Below are positions 16,684 through 25,946 of a stretch of DNA of 64,000 nt, piece after piece. This stretch comes from Serratia liquefaciens (GTDB lineage: Bacteria; Pseudomonadota; Gammaproteobacteria; Enterobacterales; Enterobacteriaceae): contig JAAXZN010000003.1 of assembly GCA_012719855.1 (NCBI GenBank), forward strand, positions 62,001 through 126,000, given 5' to 3'. The notes below the pieces were generated by a model. It searched no databases and was not told the DNA's origin. It saw nothing but the letters and a program-made list of their open reading frames with translations. Every line of letters starts with the position of its first letter. The stretch's first letter is position 1. The position numbers and the translations under genes were made by a program.

Positions 16684-18885
16684 ATGCGTTTATCTACTTT
16701 GGTGTTGGCGATCGGCATGGCGCTGAGCTCGCAGGCACAGGCAGCAGAAACTAACCCGCACGCTGACCACACCGCGTTGCCGAGTGGTCAGGCGAAGGAG
16801 GCTAACGTGACCGGTGAAGCCAACCAGCACGACAATAAAAAGAACCAGAACCCGTTCTTCTACCAAAGCCGCCTGCCGTTCCAGGCGCCGCCATTCAATT
16901 TGATCAAAGAAAGCGATTACGCTCCGGCGATTGATGCCGGCATCAAGCAAAAGCTGGAGGAAGTGGAGAAGATTGCCAACAACCCGGCCAAGCCTGATTT
17001 TAACAATACCTTCGTGGCGCTGGAACAGTCCGGGGCGTTGCTGTCGCGAGTGATGAACGTGTTTGGCGCCATGACGTCGGCCAATACCAGCGACGCGCTG
17101 CAAAAGTTGGATGAAGAAAGCTCACCGAAGCTGGCGGCGCTGGACGACGCCATCATGCTCAATAGCAAACTGTTCGCGCGTATCAAGGCGATTTATCAGC
17201 AGCGTGATGCGCTGAAGCTGGATGCCGAATCTCGCCGCCTGGTGGAAGTGACTTACAAAAACTTCGAGCTGGCGGGGGCCAATCTGTCCGACGCCGATAA
17301 AACCAAGCTGAAGGCGCTGAACCAGGAAGCGGCGACGCTGAGCACCCAGTTCTCCAACAAGCTGTTGGCGGCGACCAAAGACGGTGCGCTGGCTATCGCC
17401 GACAAAGGCAAACTGGACGGGCTGTCCGAAAGCGAACTTGCCGCTGCCGCTCAGGCCGCCGGCGAGCGTAAACTCGACAAGCAGTGGTTGCTGGTATTGC
17501 AAAACACCACCCAGCAGCCGGACTTGCAGAGTCTGAAAAATCGAGATACCCGCAAGGCGCTGTTTGACGCTTCGTGGAACCGGGCAGAAAAGGGTGACGG
17601 CAACGACACTCGCCAGACGATTGCCCGCCTGGCCAAAGTCCGTGCCGAACAGGCCAAACTCTTGGGCTTCCCGAACTATGCAGCCTGGAAGCTGCAAAAC
17701 CAGATGGCCAAAACGCCGGATGCGGCGCTGAGCTTTATGCGTAATATCGTCCCGGCAGCCACTGCGCGTGCCGAACGCGAAGCCAAAGACATTCAGGCGG
17801 TGATCGACCAGCAGAAAGGCGATTTCAAGGTTGCCGCCTGGGATTGGCAGTTCTATGCCGAACAGGTGCGCAAGGCGAAGTACGATCTGGATGAATCGCA
17901 GATCAAACCTTACTTCGAATTGGATAACGTGCTGAACAACGGCGTGTTCTATGCCGCCAACCTGCTGTACGGCATCAGCTTCAAAGAACGTAAGGATATC
18001 CCGGTTTACCAGCCGGACGTGCGCGTGTATGAGGTGTTCGATAAAGACGGCAAATCGATGGCGCTGTTCTATACCGACTTCTTTAAACGCGACAACAAGG
18101 GCGGCGGCGCCTGGATGAGCAACTTCGTTGAACAGTCGAAGTTGAAAGGCACCAAACCGGTGATTTACAACGTCGCTAACTTCACCAAACCGGTAGCAGG
18201 CCAGCCCGCGCTGCTGTCTTACGACGACGTGATCACCATGTTCCACGAATTTGGTCATGCGTTGCACGGTATGTTCGCCGATCAGGAGTACCCAAGCCTT
18301 TCCGGTACCAATACCGCACGTGATTTTGTCGAATTCCCCTCACAGTTCAACGAGCACTGGGCCAGCGATCCTAAAGTCTTTGCGCATTACGCCAAACACT
18401 ACAAAACCGGTGAAGCCATGCCGCAGGAACTGGTCGATAAAATCAAAAAAGCCGACAAGTTCAACAAGGGCTACGACATGACCGAGCTGCTGTCTGCGGC
18501 ACTGTTGGACATGCACTGGCATATGCTGAGCGCCGATCAGCCGCAGCAGGACGTGGACAAATTCGAAGCCGAATCGCTGATGAAGGACAAGATCGATCTC
18601 AGCTATGTGCCGCCACGCTATCGCTCAAGCTACTTCAAACATATCTGGGGTAACGGCTATGCCGCCGGCTACTACGCCTATCTGTGGACTGAAATGCTGG
18701 CGGATGATGCTTTCCAGTGGTTCAGCGAGCACGGCGGCCTGACGGCAGAGAACGGCCAGCGTTTCCGCGACATGGTTCTTTCGCGCGGTAACAGTCAGGA
18801 TCTGGAGAAGTTGTACGTCGAGTGGCGCGGTAAGGAACCCAGCATCGAGCCGATGTTGATCAACCGCGGGCTGAAAGGCGAATAA
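16684..18885 (+). CDS. dcp: Secreted M3-family peptidyl-dipeptidase (Dcp-like)
   Basis: A 733-residue zinc metallopeptidase of the thimet/Dcp family. The zinc motif HEFGH is at about residues 521-525 (MFHEFGHALHGMF), with the third-ligand region around EFPSQFNEHW. The C-terminal signature YVPPRYRSSYFKHIWGNGYAAGYYAYLW is typical of Dcp. Unlike E. coli Dcp (about 680 residues), it begins with a clear Sec signal peptide (LSTLVLAIGMALSSQAQA) and a charged linker of about 45 residues. It should therefore act in the periplasm, removing dipeptides from peptide C-termini. The start is the ATG at 16684 after GGAGGAG; a TTG directly before it is less likely. Confidence 0.93.
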   Translation: MRLSTLVLAIGMALSSQAQAAETNPHADHTALPSGQAKEANVTGEANQHDNKKNQNPFFYQSRLPFQAPPFNLIKESDYAPAIDAGIKQKLEEVEKIANNPAKPDFNNTFVALEQSGALLSRVMNVFGAMTSANTSDALQKLDEESSPKLAALDDAIMLNSKLFARIKAIYQQRDALKLDAESRRLVEVTYKNFELAGANLSDADKTKLKALNQEAATLSTQFSNKLLAATKDGALAIADKGKLDGLSESELAAAAQAAGERKLDKQWLLVLQNTTQQPDLQSLKNRDTRKALFDASWNRAEKGDGNDTRQTIARLAKVRAEQAKLLGFPNYAAWKLQNQMAKTPDAALSFMRNIVPAATARAEREAKDIQAVIDQQKGDFKVAAWDWQFYAEQVRKAKYDLDESQIKPYFELDNVLNNGVFYAANLLYGISFKERKDIPVYQPDVRVYEVFDKDGKSMALFYTDFFKRDNKGGGAWMSNFVEQSKLKGTKPVIYNVANFTKPVAGQPALLSYDDVITMFHEFGHALHGMFADQEYPSLSGTNTARDFVEFPSQFNEHWASDPKVFAHYAKHYKTGEAMPQELVDKIKKADKFNKGYDMTELLSAALLDMHWHMLSADQPQQDVDKFEAESLMKDKIDLSYVPPRYRSSYFKHIWGNGYAAGYYAYLWTEMLADDAFQWFSEHGGLTAENGQRFRDMVLSRGNSQDLEKLYVEWRGKEPSIEPMLINRGLKGE

Positions 18886-18915
18886 CAGCTCGCGGGATTA
18901 GCCCAAAAGCCTCTG

Positions 18916-18946
18916 AAGGACGCAAGTTATCTTGTGTCCTTTTTTT
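18916..18946 (+). terminator. Rho-independent terminator of dcp
   Basis: AAGGACGCAAG pairs with CTTGTGTCCTT around the loop TTAT, followed by a run of seven T. This is a canonical intrinsic terminator 30 bases after the dcp stop. Confidence 0.85.
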
Positions 18947-19006
18947 CGTGGGGACATTGCCGAAACGATGGTTTATCATGCGCCGGATAATTTTGGCCCG
19001 TGAGCA

Positions 19007-20212
19007 ATGAAGATAAATATTCCCCTAACACGGTTTGTCGCTCTCGCTACGCCTTTGCTGCTCTGCGCCTGTGGCACGCTTTCGCGCATGCCGACGGATG
19101 CCTCGGCGCTGGACAGTCAGCGTCTGGCGTGCAGCGGAGATCTGAAGGCTGAAGTCGACAGCCTGGCGCAGCCCATGATCGAAGAACGTCAAACGCCCGG
19201 ATTGGTGGTGGGGATCCTGACGGCAGATGGGCAAGCGAAAACCTTTGGCTATGGCGTAACGGATACGCGTTATCGCTACCCGGTGAACGGTAAGACTTTG
19301 TTTGCCGTAGGCTCGGTCAGCAAGGGGTTTATTGCAGAAGTGACGGTGGTGCTGGTTAACAAAGGGATACTGCATTGGAATGATACGCTGGCGACGCTGC
19401 TGCCTGCCGGAACACCGCTCAGTGCGGACGCGAAGAACATCACTTTGCTGCAGTTGGTAACTCACACCTCGGGCTTGCCACGCCAGATGATGACGCCGGA
19501 CATGCTGGGCGCTTTTGTCCGCTATTTATTCACCGGTGATAATTTTTATCACTCGCTCGATACCCCCGAATTTCTCGATTATCTGGCGACGTTTAACGCG
19601 CCAAAAAACGAAGAACCTCGCTATTCCAACCTCGGCTACGCACTGTTGGATTACATCTTGCAACGGCGAACCGGCAAAACGGTCGACACTCTGACCACCG
19701 AAAATATCCTCCAGCCCTTGGGGCTGACCCACACCAGCTATGCTGCGCAGAATTTGCCTGGCTATGCTCAACGTGCCATTGGCCATGCCGGCGATCAGCC
19801 GAAATTTATTCGGCGTGGGCAGCCGGTACCTGACTGGCAGTTTTCTTCTTATATGATGGGGGCGGCGGGGCTCTATACCGATGCCGACGATCTGCTGCGC
19901 TATGCGCGAGCGCATTTTGAACCCACGGGGTCGGCGGCGCTGGATCAGGCGCTGAAGGATTCATTGACGGTACATTTTGCTCGCAGTAAAGAGGCGGCAG
20001 CCATTGCCTGGGTTGCGGATGACATAGGCGCACAGCAGATTACCTATCAGGTAGGATTTATCGGCGGCTATTCCAGCTATATCGGCCTGGACTTGCGCCA
20101 CAGGACGGCGGTGGTGGTACTGCAAAACAGCTTCAACTGGAGTAACAATATCGGTCATCGCTTGCTGCAACGCATGGGCGAGGCGGCGGACAGGCATTGC
20201 ACCTTCCAATAA
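19007..20212 (+). CDS. Lipoprotein serine hydrolase of the class C beta-lactamase/AmpH fold
   Basis: A 401-residue protein. The N-terminus is a lipoprotein-type signal (ATPLLLCACG, likely lipidated at Cys22). The active-site SxxK is SVSK at residues 103-106, and the YxN motif is YSN at 206-208. The third KTG-type motif is not visible in its usual form; the region near the C-terminus reads GFIGGYSSYIGLD. It belongs with AmpC-like beta-lactamases, AmpH and related D-Ala carboxypeptidases or esterases. Its place at the outer or inner membrane suggests a peptidoglycan or esterase role rather than resistance. It stands alone, after the dcp terminator. Confidence 0.8.
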   Translation: MKINIPLTRFVALATPLLLCACGTLSRMPTDASALDSQRLACSGDLKAEVDSLAQPMIEERQTPGLVVGILTADGQAKTFGYGVTDTRYRYPVNGKTLFAVGSVSKGFIAEVTVVLVNKGILHWNDTLATLLPAGTPLSADAKNITLLQLVTHTSGLPRQMMTPDMLGAFVRYLFTGDNFYHSLDTPEFLDYLATFNAPKNEEPRYSNLGYALLDYILQRRTGKTVDTLTTENILQPLGLTHTSYAAQNLPGYAQRAIGHAGDQPKFIRRGQPVPDWQFSSYMMGAAGLYTDADDLLRYARAHFEPTGSAALDQALKDSLTVHFARSKEAAAIAWVADDIGAQQITYQVGFIGGYSSYIGLDLRHRTAVVVLQNSFNWSNNIGHRLLQRMGEAADRHCTFQ

Positions 20213-20302
20213 GTTGGACTCCGAGAACGGAGCAACGGTTAACTACCTTGGCCAGCCACCGCCATCGCGCCGGCAATAAGGGCACATGATATGACAGAGC
20301 AG

Positions 20303-21184
20303 CTATTGCGGTTGCAGGAAAGCAATAAGCCGCTGCGCCGGTAGCGGTAATTCGGCCAACTGACGCACCACAATCGACAGCTGGCGTGTTGCCCAGGCAT
20401 CGTCAAGCGCGATAATCCTGACTGGCATGCCCGGCGATTGCCGGGCAATCTCCTCCGGTACCACGGCGATACCGGCACCACGCGATACCATCCGACATAC
20501 CACTTCAAAGCTTCCTGCCCGGGCGCGTAAACGCATTGGGCAGCCGCTGCGTACGGCGTGTTGCGCCAAATGTTTTTGCAGCGCGCTGTCGTCGCTCAAG
20601 CCAATAAAGTCATATGCCAGCGTTTCGCTAAAACTGACGCTGGCGCGGCCGGCTAACGGATGATCGACCGGTAGCGCCAGCACCAGGCGATCCTGGCGGA
20701 AGGGATAGTTTTCCAGCCCGCGCAGGTCGGCGTGGTTGGCGACAATGCCGATATCCGCCGTCTGATCGAGGATCGACTGGCAGATCGCCGTGCTGGGCAA
20801 TTCTTCCAACGCAATGTCCGTCTGTGGGTTAAGCAGCAGATAGTCGGCCAGCAACTCCGGGAGAAAAGCGCTGGCAGCGACGGTATTGGCCAGAATACGC
20901 AAATGGCAGGCGTTGCCTGGGGAAAACTCTGCCATATCCCCCCGTAGCCGTTCGCTTTGCTGTAACAACAGACGAGCATGGCCTAGCAAGCATTCACCGG
21001 CCTGGGTGGTTTGTACTCCCCGTGCACCCCGGGCCAAAAGCTGAACGCCGGCCTGTTGTTCCAGCCCGCGAATGCGGGCACTGGCCGATGCCAGCGACAG
21101 GCAGGCACGATCGGCCCCGGCGGTGATACTGCCCGCCTCTGTCACGGCGATAAACAGCCGCAGGTCGGTAAAATCGAAATGCAT
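20303..21184 (-). CDS. LysR-family transcriptional regulator
   Basis: A 293-residue LysR protein. The N-terminal helix-turn-helix is at residues 5-65 (DLRLFIAVTEAGSITAGADRACLSLASASARIRGLE). The C-terminal periplasmic-binding-like effector domain starts near residue 90. It is divergent from a TauE/SafE transporter gene, with a 111-base shared region that holds a LysR-type inverted repeat, so it probably controls that transporter. The inducer is unknown. Confidence 0.92.
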   Translation of the reverse strand: MHFDFTDLRLFIAVTEAGSITAGADRACLSLASASARIRGLEQQAGVQLLARGARGVQTTQAGECLLGHARLLLQQSERLRGDMAEFSPGNACHLRILANTVAASAFLPELLADYLLLNPQTDIALEELPSTAICQSILDQTADIGIVANHADLRGLENYPFRQDRLVLALPVDHPLAGRASVSFSETLAYDFIGLSDDSALQKHLAQHAVRSGCPMRLRARAGSFEVVCRMVSRGAGIAVVPEEIARQSPGMPVRIIALDDAWATRQLSIVVRQLAELPLPAQRLIAFLQPQ

Positions 21185-21224
21185 CGGCTTCTCCTACGTA
21201 TTTGCCTCAGGCTGGCTCAGCGAA

Positions 21225-21241
21225 TGCCGCATTGTGCGGCA
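21225..21241. promoter_or_regulatory. LysR-type operator between the regulator and TauE genes
   Basis: TGCCGCATTGTGCGGCA is a perfect 6-5-6 inverted repeat containing the T-N11-A core typical of LysR regulators. It is centred midway in the divergent gap. Confidence 0.5.
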
Positions 21242-21295
21242 GACAAGGGCTGCGGACAATCCATGCACTAAGGGATAATGAGGAAGGATAGACCT

Positions 21296-22042
21296 ATGAC
21301 GTTGACGCTACCCGAAATTTTAGCCCTGTTGGGCATCTTTATGCTGGCGGGCACGGTAAAGGGAGTGATTGGACTGGGGCTGCCGACGGTTTCTATGGGG
21401 TTACTCAGCCTGCTGATGCCCCCGGCACAGGCCGCGGCGCTGTTGTTGGTGCCGTCGCTGGTGACCAACTTCTGGCAGCTGTTCACCGGGCCGGACGTCC
21501 GTGCACTTTGCCGCAGATTGTGGCCGATGATGGTCTGTGTCGCCATGGGGACAATGCTGACCACGGGCACTTTGACCGCCGGCCATAACCGGTTGGCACC
21601 GATAGCGTTGGGAGCCTGTCTGGTCGTTTACGCGCTGTTGGGTTTTAGCCGTTTTCAGTGGCAGCTATCATCGACGGCTGAACGCAGGTTGGGCCCTCTG
21701 TGCGGTGTACTTACCGGGCTGATTACCGGGGCTACCGGGGTATTCGTGATCCCGGCGGTTCCTTATTTAAACGCATTGGGATTGGCGCGTGACGACCTGG
21801 TGCAGGCGTTGGGACTGTCATTCACCGTTTCGACGTTGGCATTAGCCGCCGGACTGGCGTGGCAACAGGCATTGCCGGGGGCGTTGCTAGGCACCTCATT
21901 ATTGGCATTGCTTCCTGCGCTAGTGGGGATGTGGTTGGGCGGCGTGCTGCGCCGGCATTGTCGTCCTGCGGTATTTCGTCGCTGTTTCTTTGTGGGGCTG
22001 TTGGCTTTGGGAATTGAAATATTGTGGAATGGCGTTAATTAA
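21296..22042 (+). CDS. TauE/SafE-family membrane transporter
   Basis: A 248-residue multispan protein. Two half-repeats of the family are visible: GTVKGVIGLGLPTVSMGLL near the N-terminus and GLITGATGVFVIPAVPYLNALG in the second half. Family members (formerly DUF81) are implicated in export of sulfite, sulfonates or organic anions. I start it at the ATG at 21296, after AGGAAGGA; an in-frame ATG at 21278 would add six residues but has no site. The divergent LysR gene is its likely regulator. Confidence 0.88.
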   Translation: MTLTLPEILALLGIFMLAGTVKGVIGLGLPTVSMGLLSLLMPPAQAAALLLVPSLVTNFWQLFTGPDVRALCRRLWPMMVCVAMGTMLTTGTLTAGHNRLAPIALGACLVVYALLGFSRFQWQLSSTAERRLGPLCGVLTGLITGATGVFVIPAVPYLNALGLARDDLVQALGLSFTVSTLALAAGLAWQQALPGALLGTSLLALLPALVGMWLGGVLRRHCRPAVFRRCFFVGLLALGIEILWNGVN

Positions 22043-22228
22043 ATCCGAATAAATAATATTTTATGCGATTACAAAATGGTCGGCATATATTGGCGATGTA
22101 ATTAAGTGTTTCGAGTAATTTATTCTTTTTAGTTCGCTTTTTCTATCGACGGAAATGGTTTTATATATTGACATGTCGGCGGTGTGTATTTATATCTATA
22201 TCTCCTTTTTGCTCTTCAGAGAGGGAGT

Positions 22229-22465
22229 GTGAAAACATTTCTGGCAGCATTTATTATGGTCGCTCTTTCTGTCGGGCTATCTAGTAATTTGTTTTTTATT
22301 GTGGGGCTTAGCCAATATAGCGGTATGTTTAGATTTTATATCCCTTGTGAAATGGCTAAATGGATGATTTATTTCCTTGTGCTGCTAGGGACAATGACTT
22401 TTATGAGGTTAATATATACTTCGGCGCGAAGATTTGTCCGTAAATGGAAACGTCGCGGTCAGTAA
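22229..22465 (+). CDS. Small two-span membrane protein upstream of the bacteriocin-type exporter
   Basis: The reading frame extends back to a GTG at 22184. I favour the GTG at 22229 (VKTFLAAFIMVAL), after AGAGGGAG, giving 78 residues. Two membrane spans are predicted (FLAAFIMVALSVGLSSNLFF and MIYFLVLLGTMTFMRLIY), with a strongly basic tail RRFVRKWKRRGQ. It lies 41 bases before the HlyD-family gene, in AT-rich sequence. Colicin V immunity protein is also a 78-residue membrane protein encoded beside such an exporter. An immunity role is therefore possible but unproven. Confidence 0.55.
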   Translation: MKTFLAAFIMVALSVGLSSNLFFIVGLSQYSGMFRFYIPCEMAKWMIYFLVLLGTMTFMRLIYTSARRFVRKWKRRGQ

Positions 22466-22506
22466 GATAATTATCGACCCAAGATCCCGATAAAGGTGTA
22501 ACCCCC

Positions 22507-23775
22507 ATGTCAGAACGTTCTCCCCAGATTTATCGTGAGGGTTATTTTGCTGCGCAGGTCAACAAAGCTGAGGGTGAGGTGATTATTCCTGCCAGCCTCA
22601 GTCTGACCGCCTATGCCTGGGCCAGCATCTTGCTGGTGTTGGCTATCGGGCTATTTCTGATCCTGGGTGAATATACCCGTAAAGCGCGTTTGGACGGAGT
22701 GGTGATGCCATCCAGCGGCTTGATCAAGGTGGTTGCCCGCAGCGCCGGACAGGTTACAGAACGTTTGGTGAAGGAGGGGGCGACAGTCAAAGCCGGCCAG
22801 GCACTTTATCGGCTCAGCGGCGAATATTTCAATGGTCAGGGTATAGCGACGCTGGCGTCGGTTTCCGACTCGTTAAAACGGCAATATCACATGCTGGAGC
22901 GCCAACGCGCTCAAGAACTGGCCACTCGAATTTTACAGCAAACCGGTGTACGCCAGCGCATGACGCAACTTCAGGATGAACTGACCAGCGCAGAGGCGGC
23001 AATGGTGCAGGTGAAGCAACAGGCGGAATTATCGCATTCGCTGATGGCGCGCTACCGCAAGTTGATTGGCAAAGGTTACGTTTCCGAACTTGAGTTTCAG
23101 CAGCAGAAAATGACGTTATCGACGGCGCGGGAAAAAGTAGAAATACAGCGTCAGGTGCAGCTGCGGTTAAAGCGCGAGCTTGCCGCGGCGGCCTCAGAAC
23201 TGCGGACGCTGGCACAACAGCAGCAAGGACGTGACGCCGAACTTGAACGACAGTTGCAGGGCATCAGGCAACAGGAAATAGAACTGGTTGCCCAGCGTGA
23301 GCACACGCTCACTGCGCCGGTGAATGGCCACATCGCCGTGGTGCTGGCCCGAGCGGGGCAGACGGTCAAGCAAAACGATCCTTTGCTGATGATGGTCGCT
23401 GACGGTGCCGAGCTGCAGGTTGAACTGTTCGCGCCCAGCAAAGCGGTGGGTTTTATCAAACCTCACCAACGGGTCGGGTTGCGCTTTGCCTCCTTCCCCT
23501 ATGAAAAGTTTGGCGTGCAGTATGGCGCCACCCGTGCCATCACCGATGCCAGCCTGAGCGCCAATGACGTCATGCAGCAAAATCCGATGACCTGGAAGGA
23601 AAACGAAGGGCATTACCGCGTCATCGTGGCGCTGGAAAAAACCACCATCACTGCCTATGGCCGCCAGGAACCATTGCGCGTCGGGATGACCGTCTCCGCA
23701 GACGTGGAGTTGGATCGCCGCCGCCTTTACGAGTGGCTGCTGGAGCCGTTATGGAGTCTGCAAGGAAGAATATAA
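22507..23775 (+). CDS. HlyD/CvaA-family periplasmic adaptor of a type I-like exporter
   Basis: A 422-residue membrane-fusion protein. A single N-terminal span is at about 35-53 (YAWASILLVLAIGLFLILGEYTRKA). Next comes a lipoyl-like half (GVVMPSSGLIKVVARSAGQV), then a long coiled-coil region at about 125-265 rich in Gln and Glu, and then the second lipoyl half (LTAPVNGHIAVVLARAGQTV) and a beta-barrel. It bridges the inner-membrane exporter and an outer-membrane TolC channel. The CvaA-like form and the adjacent C39-ABC gene, 2 bases downstream, point to export of small peptides. Confidence 0.93.
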   Translation: MSERSPQIYREGYFAAQVNKAEGEVIIPASLSLTAYAWASILLVLAIGLFLILGEYTRKARLDGVVMPSSGLIKVVARSAGQVTERLVKEGATVKAGQALYRLSGEYFNGQGIATLASVSDSLKRQYHMLERQRAQELATRILQQTGVRQRMTQLQDELTSAEAAMVQVKQQAELSHSLMARYRKLIGKGYVSELEFQQQKMTLSTAREKVEIQRQVQLRLKRELAAAASELRTLAQQQQGRDAELERQLQGIRQQEIELVAQREHTLTAPVNGHIAVVLARAGQTVKQNDPLLMMVADGAELQVELFAPSKAVGFIKPHQRVGLRFASFPYEKFGVQYGATRAITDASLSANDVMQQNPMTWKENEGHYRVIVALEKTTITAYGRQEPLRVGMTVSADVELDRRRLYEWLLEPLWSLQGRI

Positions 23776-23777
23776 AC

Positions 23778-25913
23778 ATGGACGTTACACAAGGGCTTAA
23801 CTGGGGCTGGCGAAAGCGCCTGCCGCTGATACGCCAAACGGAGTCCGCAGAATGCGGCGTGGCGTGCCTGGCGATGATTGCCGGTTGGTATGGGCATCGC
23901 ATAGATCTGCCTACGCTGCGTGCGCAGTGTAAAGTTTCGCAGCTCGGCATGACCTTCTCGCAGCTGATTGCCTGCGCCGAACGGCTGCACCTGAGCGGCA
24001 GAGCGGTGCAGTTGGAGCTTGAAGAACTGCACCTGTTGTCGCTGCCCTGCATTTTGTACTGGGACATGAATCATTTTACCGTGCTCAAGCGGGTGCGAGG
24101 GCAAACTCTGGAGTTGCATGATCCTGCTCGCGGCCTGGTGAAAATGAGTCTGCAGGAGGCCAATCGTCACTTTACCGGCGTGGCGATGGAACTGACGCCA
24201 ACCCATCAGTTTGTGGTCGAAGATCGGCGAAAAAAGATCCGCCTGAGGGAGCTGATCGGCAAAACCCAGGGGCTGAAGGCGGCATTGGCCCGGATCTTCT
24301 GTTTCGCGCTGGCGCTGGAAGTGTTTGCGCTGCTCGGCCCATTAATCAACCAACTGGTGATTGATGAGGTGCTGGTGGCGTTGGACGCCAGCTTATTGAC
24401 GTTGATCGTCATTGCCATGCTGCTGATGGCCGCCACCCAGACGCTGCTGGAGCTGGCCCGCCAGTGGGCGACGCTCACCATGGCGGTCAACTTCAATATG
24501 CAGTGGACGGCGAATGTTTTTCACCACCTGTTGCGACTGCCTATCAACTGGTTCGAATCGCGCAACATGGGCGACATCAGCGCGAAATTTGATGCCGTCG
24601 ACACTATTCAGGACACCCTGACCACCACATTGCTTGAAGCCTTTTTGGATGTGCTTTTGGTCCTTGGTACCTTGACCATGATGTTGTTCTACAGCGCGAA
24701 GTTGACCCTGGTCGCTTTGGCCGCCGCGATGGTTTATGGGCTGCTGCGCCTGTTCTGGTTCAGTACGTTGCGTAAAGCGGCGGATGATACCTGGGTTGCC
24801 GGCACCCAGGAATCCAGCCATTTTCTCGAAAGCCTGCGCGGCGTGCTGAGCCTGCGGGTCAACGGAGCGCTCACGCCGCGGGAGACGGTTTGGCGTAACC
24901 TCAATGTCGCGCGGCGCAATGCCCAACTGCGCGAAAGCAAGCTGATGATGGTTTACGGCATTATGCAAACCGTTATTGGCAGCCTGGTAGGGGCGGCGGT
25001 GCTGTGGCTGGGGGCCGGGGCGGTGCTGGCCGGGCAGTTTTCAGTCGGCATGCTGGTGGCCTACATGTCTTTTCAGGGGCGGTTTTCCGCCAGTATCAGC
25101 GGCCTGATCGACAAGGCCGTTGCCTACAAAATGCTGGATGTTTACAACCAGCGGCTGGCGGATATCGTGCTGACGGCGCGTGAAGACGCAGCGGCGCAGG
25201 CGGAGGGCAACTCAACGCTGTTATTGCCCGCCAGCGCCTGGCCCCGAGATCGGCCCGCGCTGAGTTTGGAACAGGTCAGTTTTCACTATGCCGGCACCGA
25301 ATCTGAAATCCTGTCGCAGGTCTCGCTGGACATTATGCCCGGAGAGGTCGTGGCGCTGGTGGGGGCATCCGGCAGCGGTAAAACCACGCTGGCCAAACTG
25401 GTGTTGGGGCTGTATTCGCCCACGGCCGGCGTGATACGTACGCTGGGCATTGAGCATCGACAGGGGGATTATTCGCAGGTACGTCAGCATATCGGCGTAG
25501 TCTTGCAGGAAGATCAGCTGTTTCGCGGTTCTATCGCCGAGAACCTGACATTTTTCACGCCAGGGGTTGATCAGGAAAAGCTCGTTGAATGCGCGCGGCT
25601 GGCGCAGTTGGAGCAGGATATCGCCAACCTGCCGATGGGCTACCAGACGTTAATCGGTGAAATGGGAGGCACCCTGTCTGCCGGGCAAAAACAGCGCTTG
25701 TTGTTGGCGCGGGCGCTTTACAAGAAACCACGGCTGTTGATCCTGGATGAGGCGAACAGCCATTTGGACGTGAATAATGAAATGTTGATTAGCCATACCC
25801 TGCGCCAGCTTGGCCTGCCGATTTTGCTGATTGCCCATCGCCCGGAAACCATTGCCTCGGCGGATCGGGTGGTCGAACTGGCAGCGGGGCGTCTTCACCG
25901 GCGCAAAGGGTGA
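23778..25913 (+). CDS. Peptidase-containing ABC exporter (C39 domain, CvaB/LagD type)
   Basis: A 711-residue fusion. Residues 1-130 are a C39 cysteine peptidase, with the catalytic Cys26 in QTESAECGVACLAMIAG, His99 in WDMNHFTVL and Asp115 in LHDPARG. All three active residues are present, so it should cleave double-glycine leader peptides. A six-span membrane domain follows from about 165. The C-terminal ATPase has Walker A GASGSGKTT, signature LSAGQKQR and Walker B LLILDEANSHLD. The ATG at 23778 follows AAGGAAGAA. Such transporters mature and export microcins or bacteriocins. No gene with a double-glycine leader is visible nearby, so the substrate may be encoded elsewhere. Confidence 0.94.
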   Translation: MDVTQGLNWGWRKRLPLIRQTESAECGVACLAMIAGWYGHRIDLPTLRAQCKVSQLGMTFSQLIACAERLHLSGRAVQLELEELHLLSLPCILYWDMNHFTVLKRVRGQTLELHDPARGLVKMSLQEANRHFTGVAMELTPTHQFVVEDRRKKIRLRELIGKTQGLKAALARIFCFALALEVFALLGPLINQLVIDEVLVALDASLLTLIVIAMLLMAATQTLLELARQWATLTMAVNFNMQWTANVFHHLLRLPINWFESRNMGDISAKFDAVDTIQDTLTTTLLEAFLDVLLVLGTLTMMLFYSAKLTLVALAAAMVYGLLRLFWFSTLRKAADDTWVAGTQESSHFLESLRGVLSLRVNGALTPRETVWRNLNVARRNAQLRESKLMMVYGIMQTVIGSLVGAAVLWLGAGAVLAGQFSVGMLVAYMSFQGRFSASISGLIDKAVAYKMLDVYNQRLADIVLTAREDAAAQAEGNSTLLLPASAWPRDRPALSLEQVSFHYAGTESEILSQVSLDIMPGEVVALVGASGSGKTTLAKLVLGLYSPTAGVIRTLGIEHRQGDYSQVRQHIGVVLQEDQLFRGSIAENLTFFTPGVDQEKLVECARLAQLEQDIANLPMGYQTLIGEMGGTLSAGQKQRLLLARALYKKPRLLILDEANSHLDVNNEMLISHTLRQLGLPILLIAHRPETIASADRVVELAAGRLHRRKG

Positions 25914-25917
25914 ATTG

Positions 25918-25940
25918 CCCCTCTTCGACTCGAAAAGGGG
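25918..25940. terminator. Bidirectional hairpin between the exporter and hpxO
   Basis: CCCCTCTTCG pairs with CGAAAAGGGG around the loop ACT, with one mismatch, in the 33-base gap between convergent genes. There is no clear T-run. Confidence 0.45.
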
Positions 25941-25946
25941 GGCGGA

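Noticed and set aside
22061-22174. 37-residue minus-strand frame near the C39 exporter as precursor peptide
   Set aside because: It lacks a double-glycine leader and lies in AT-rich sequence where such frames arise by chance.
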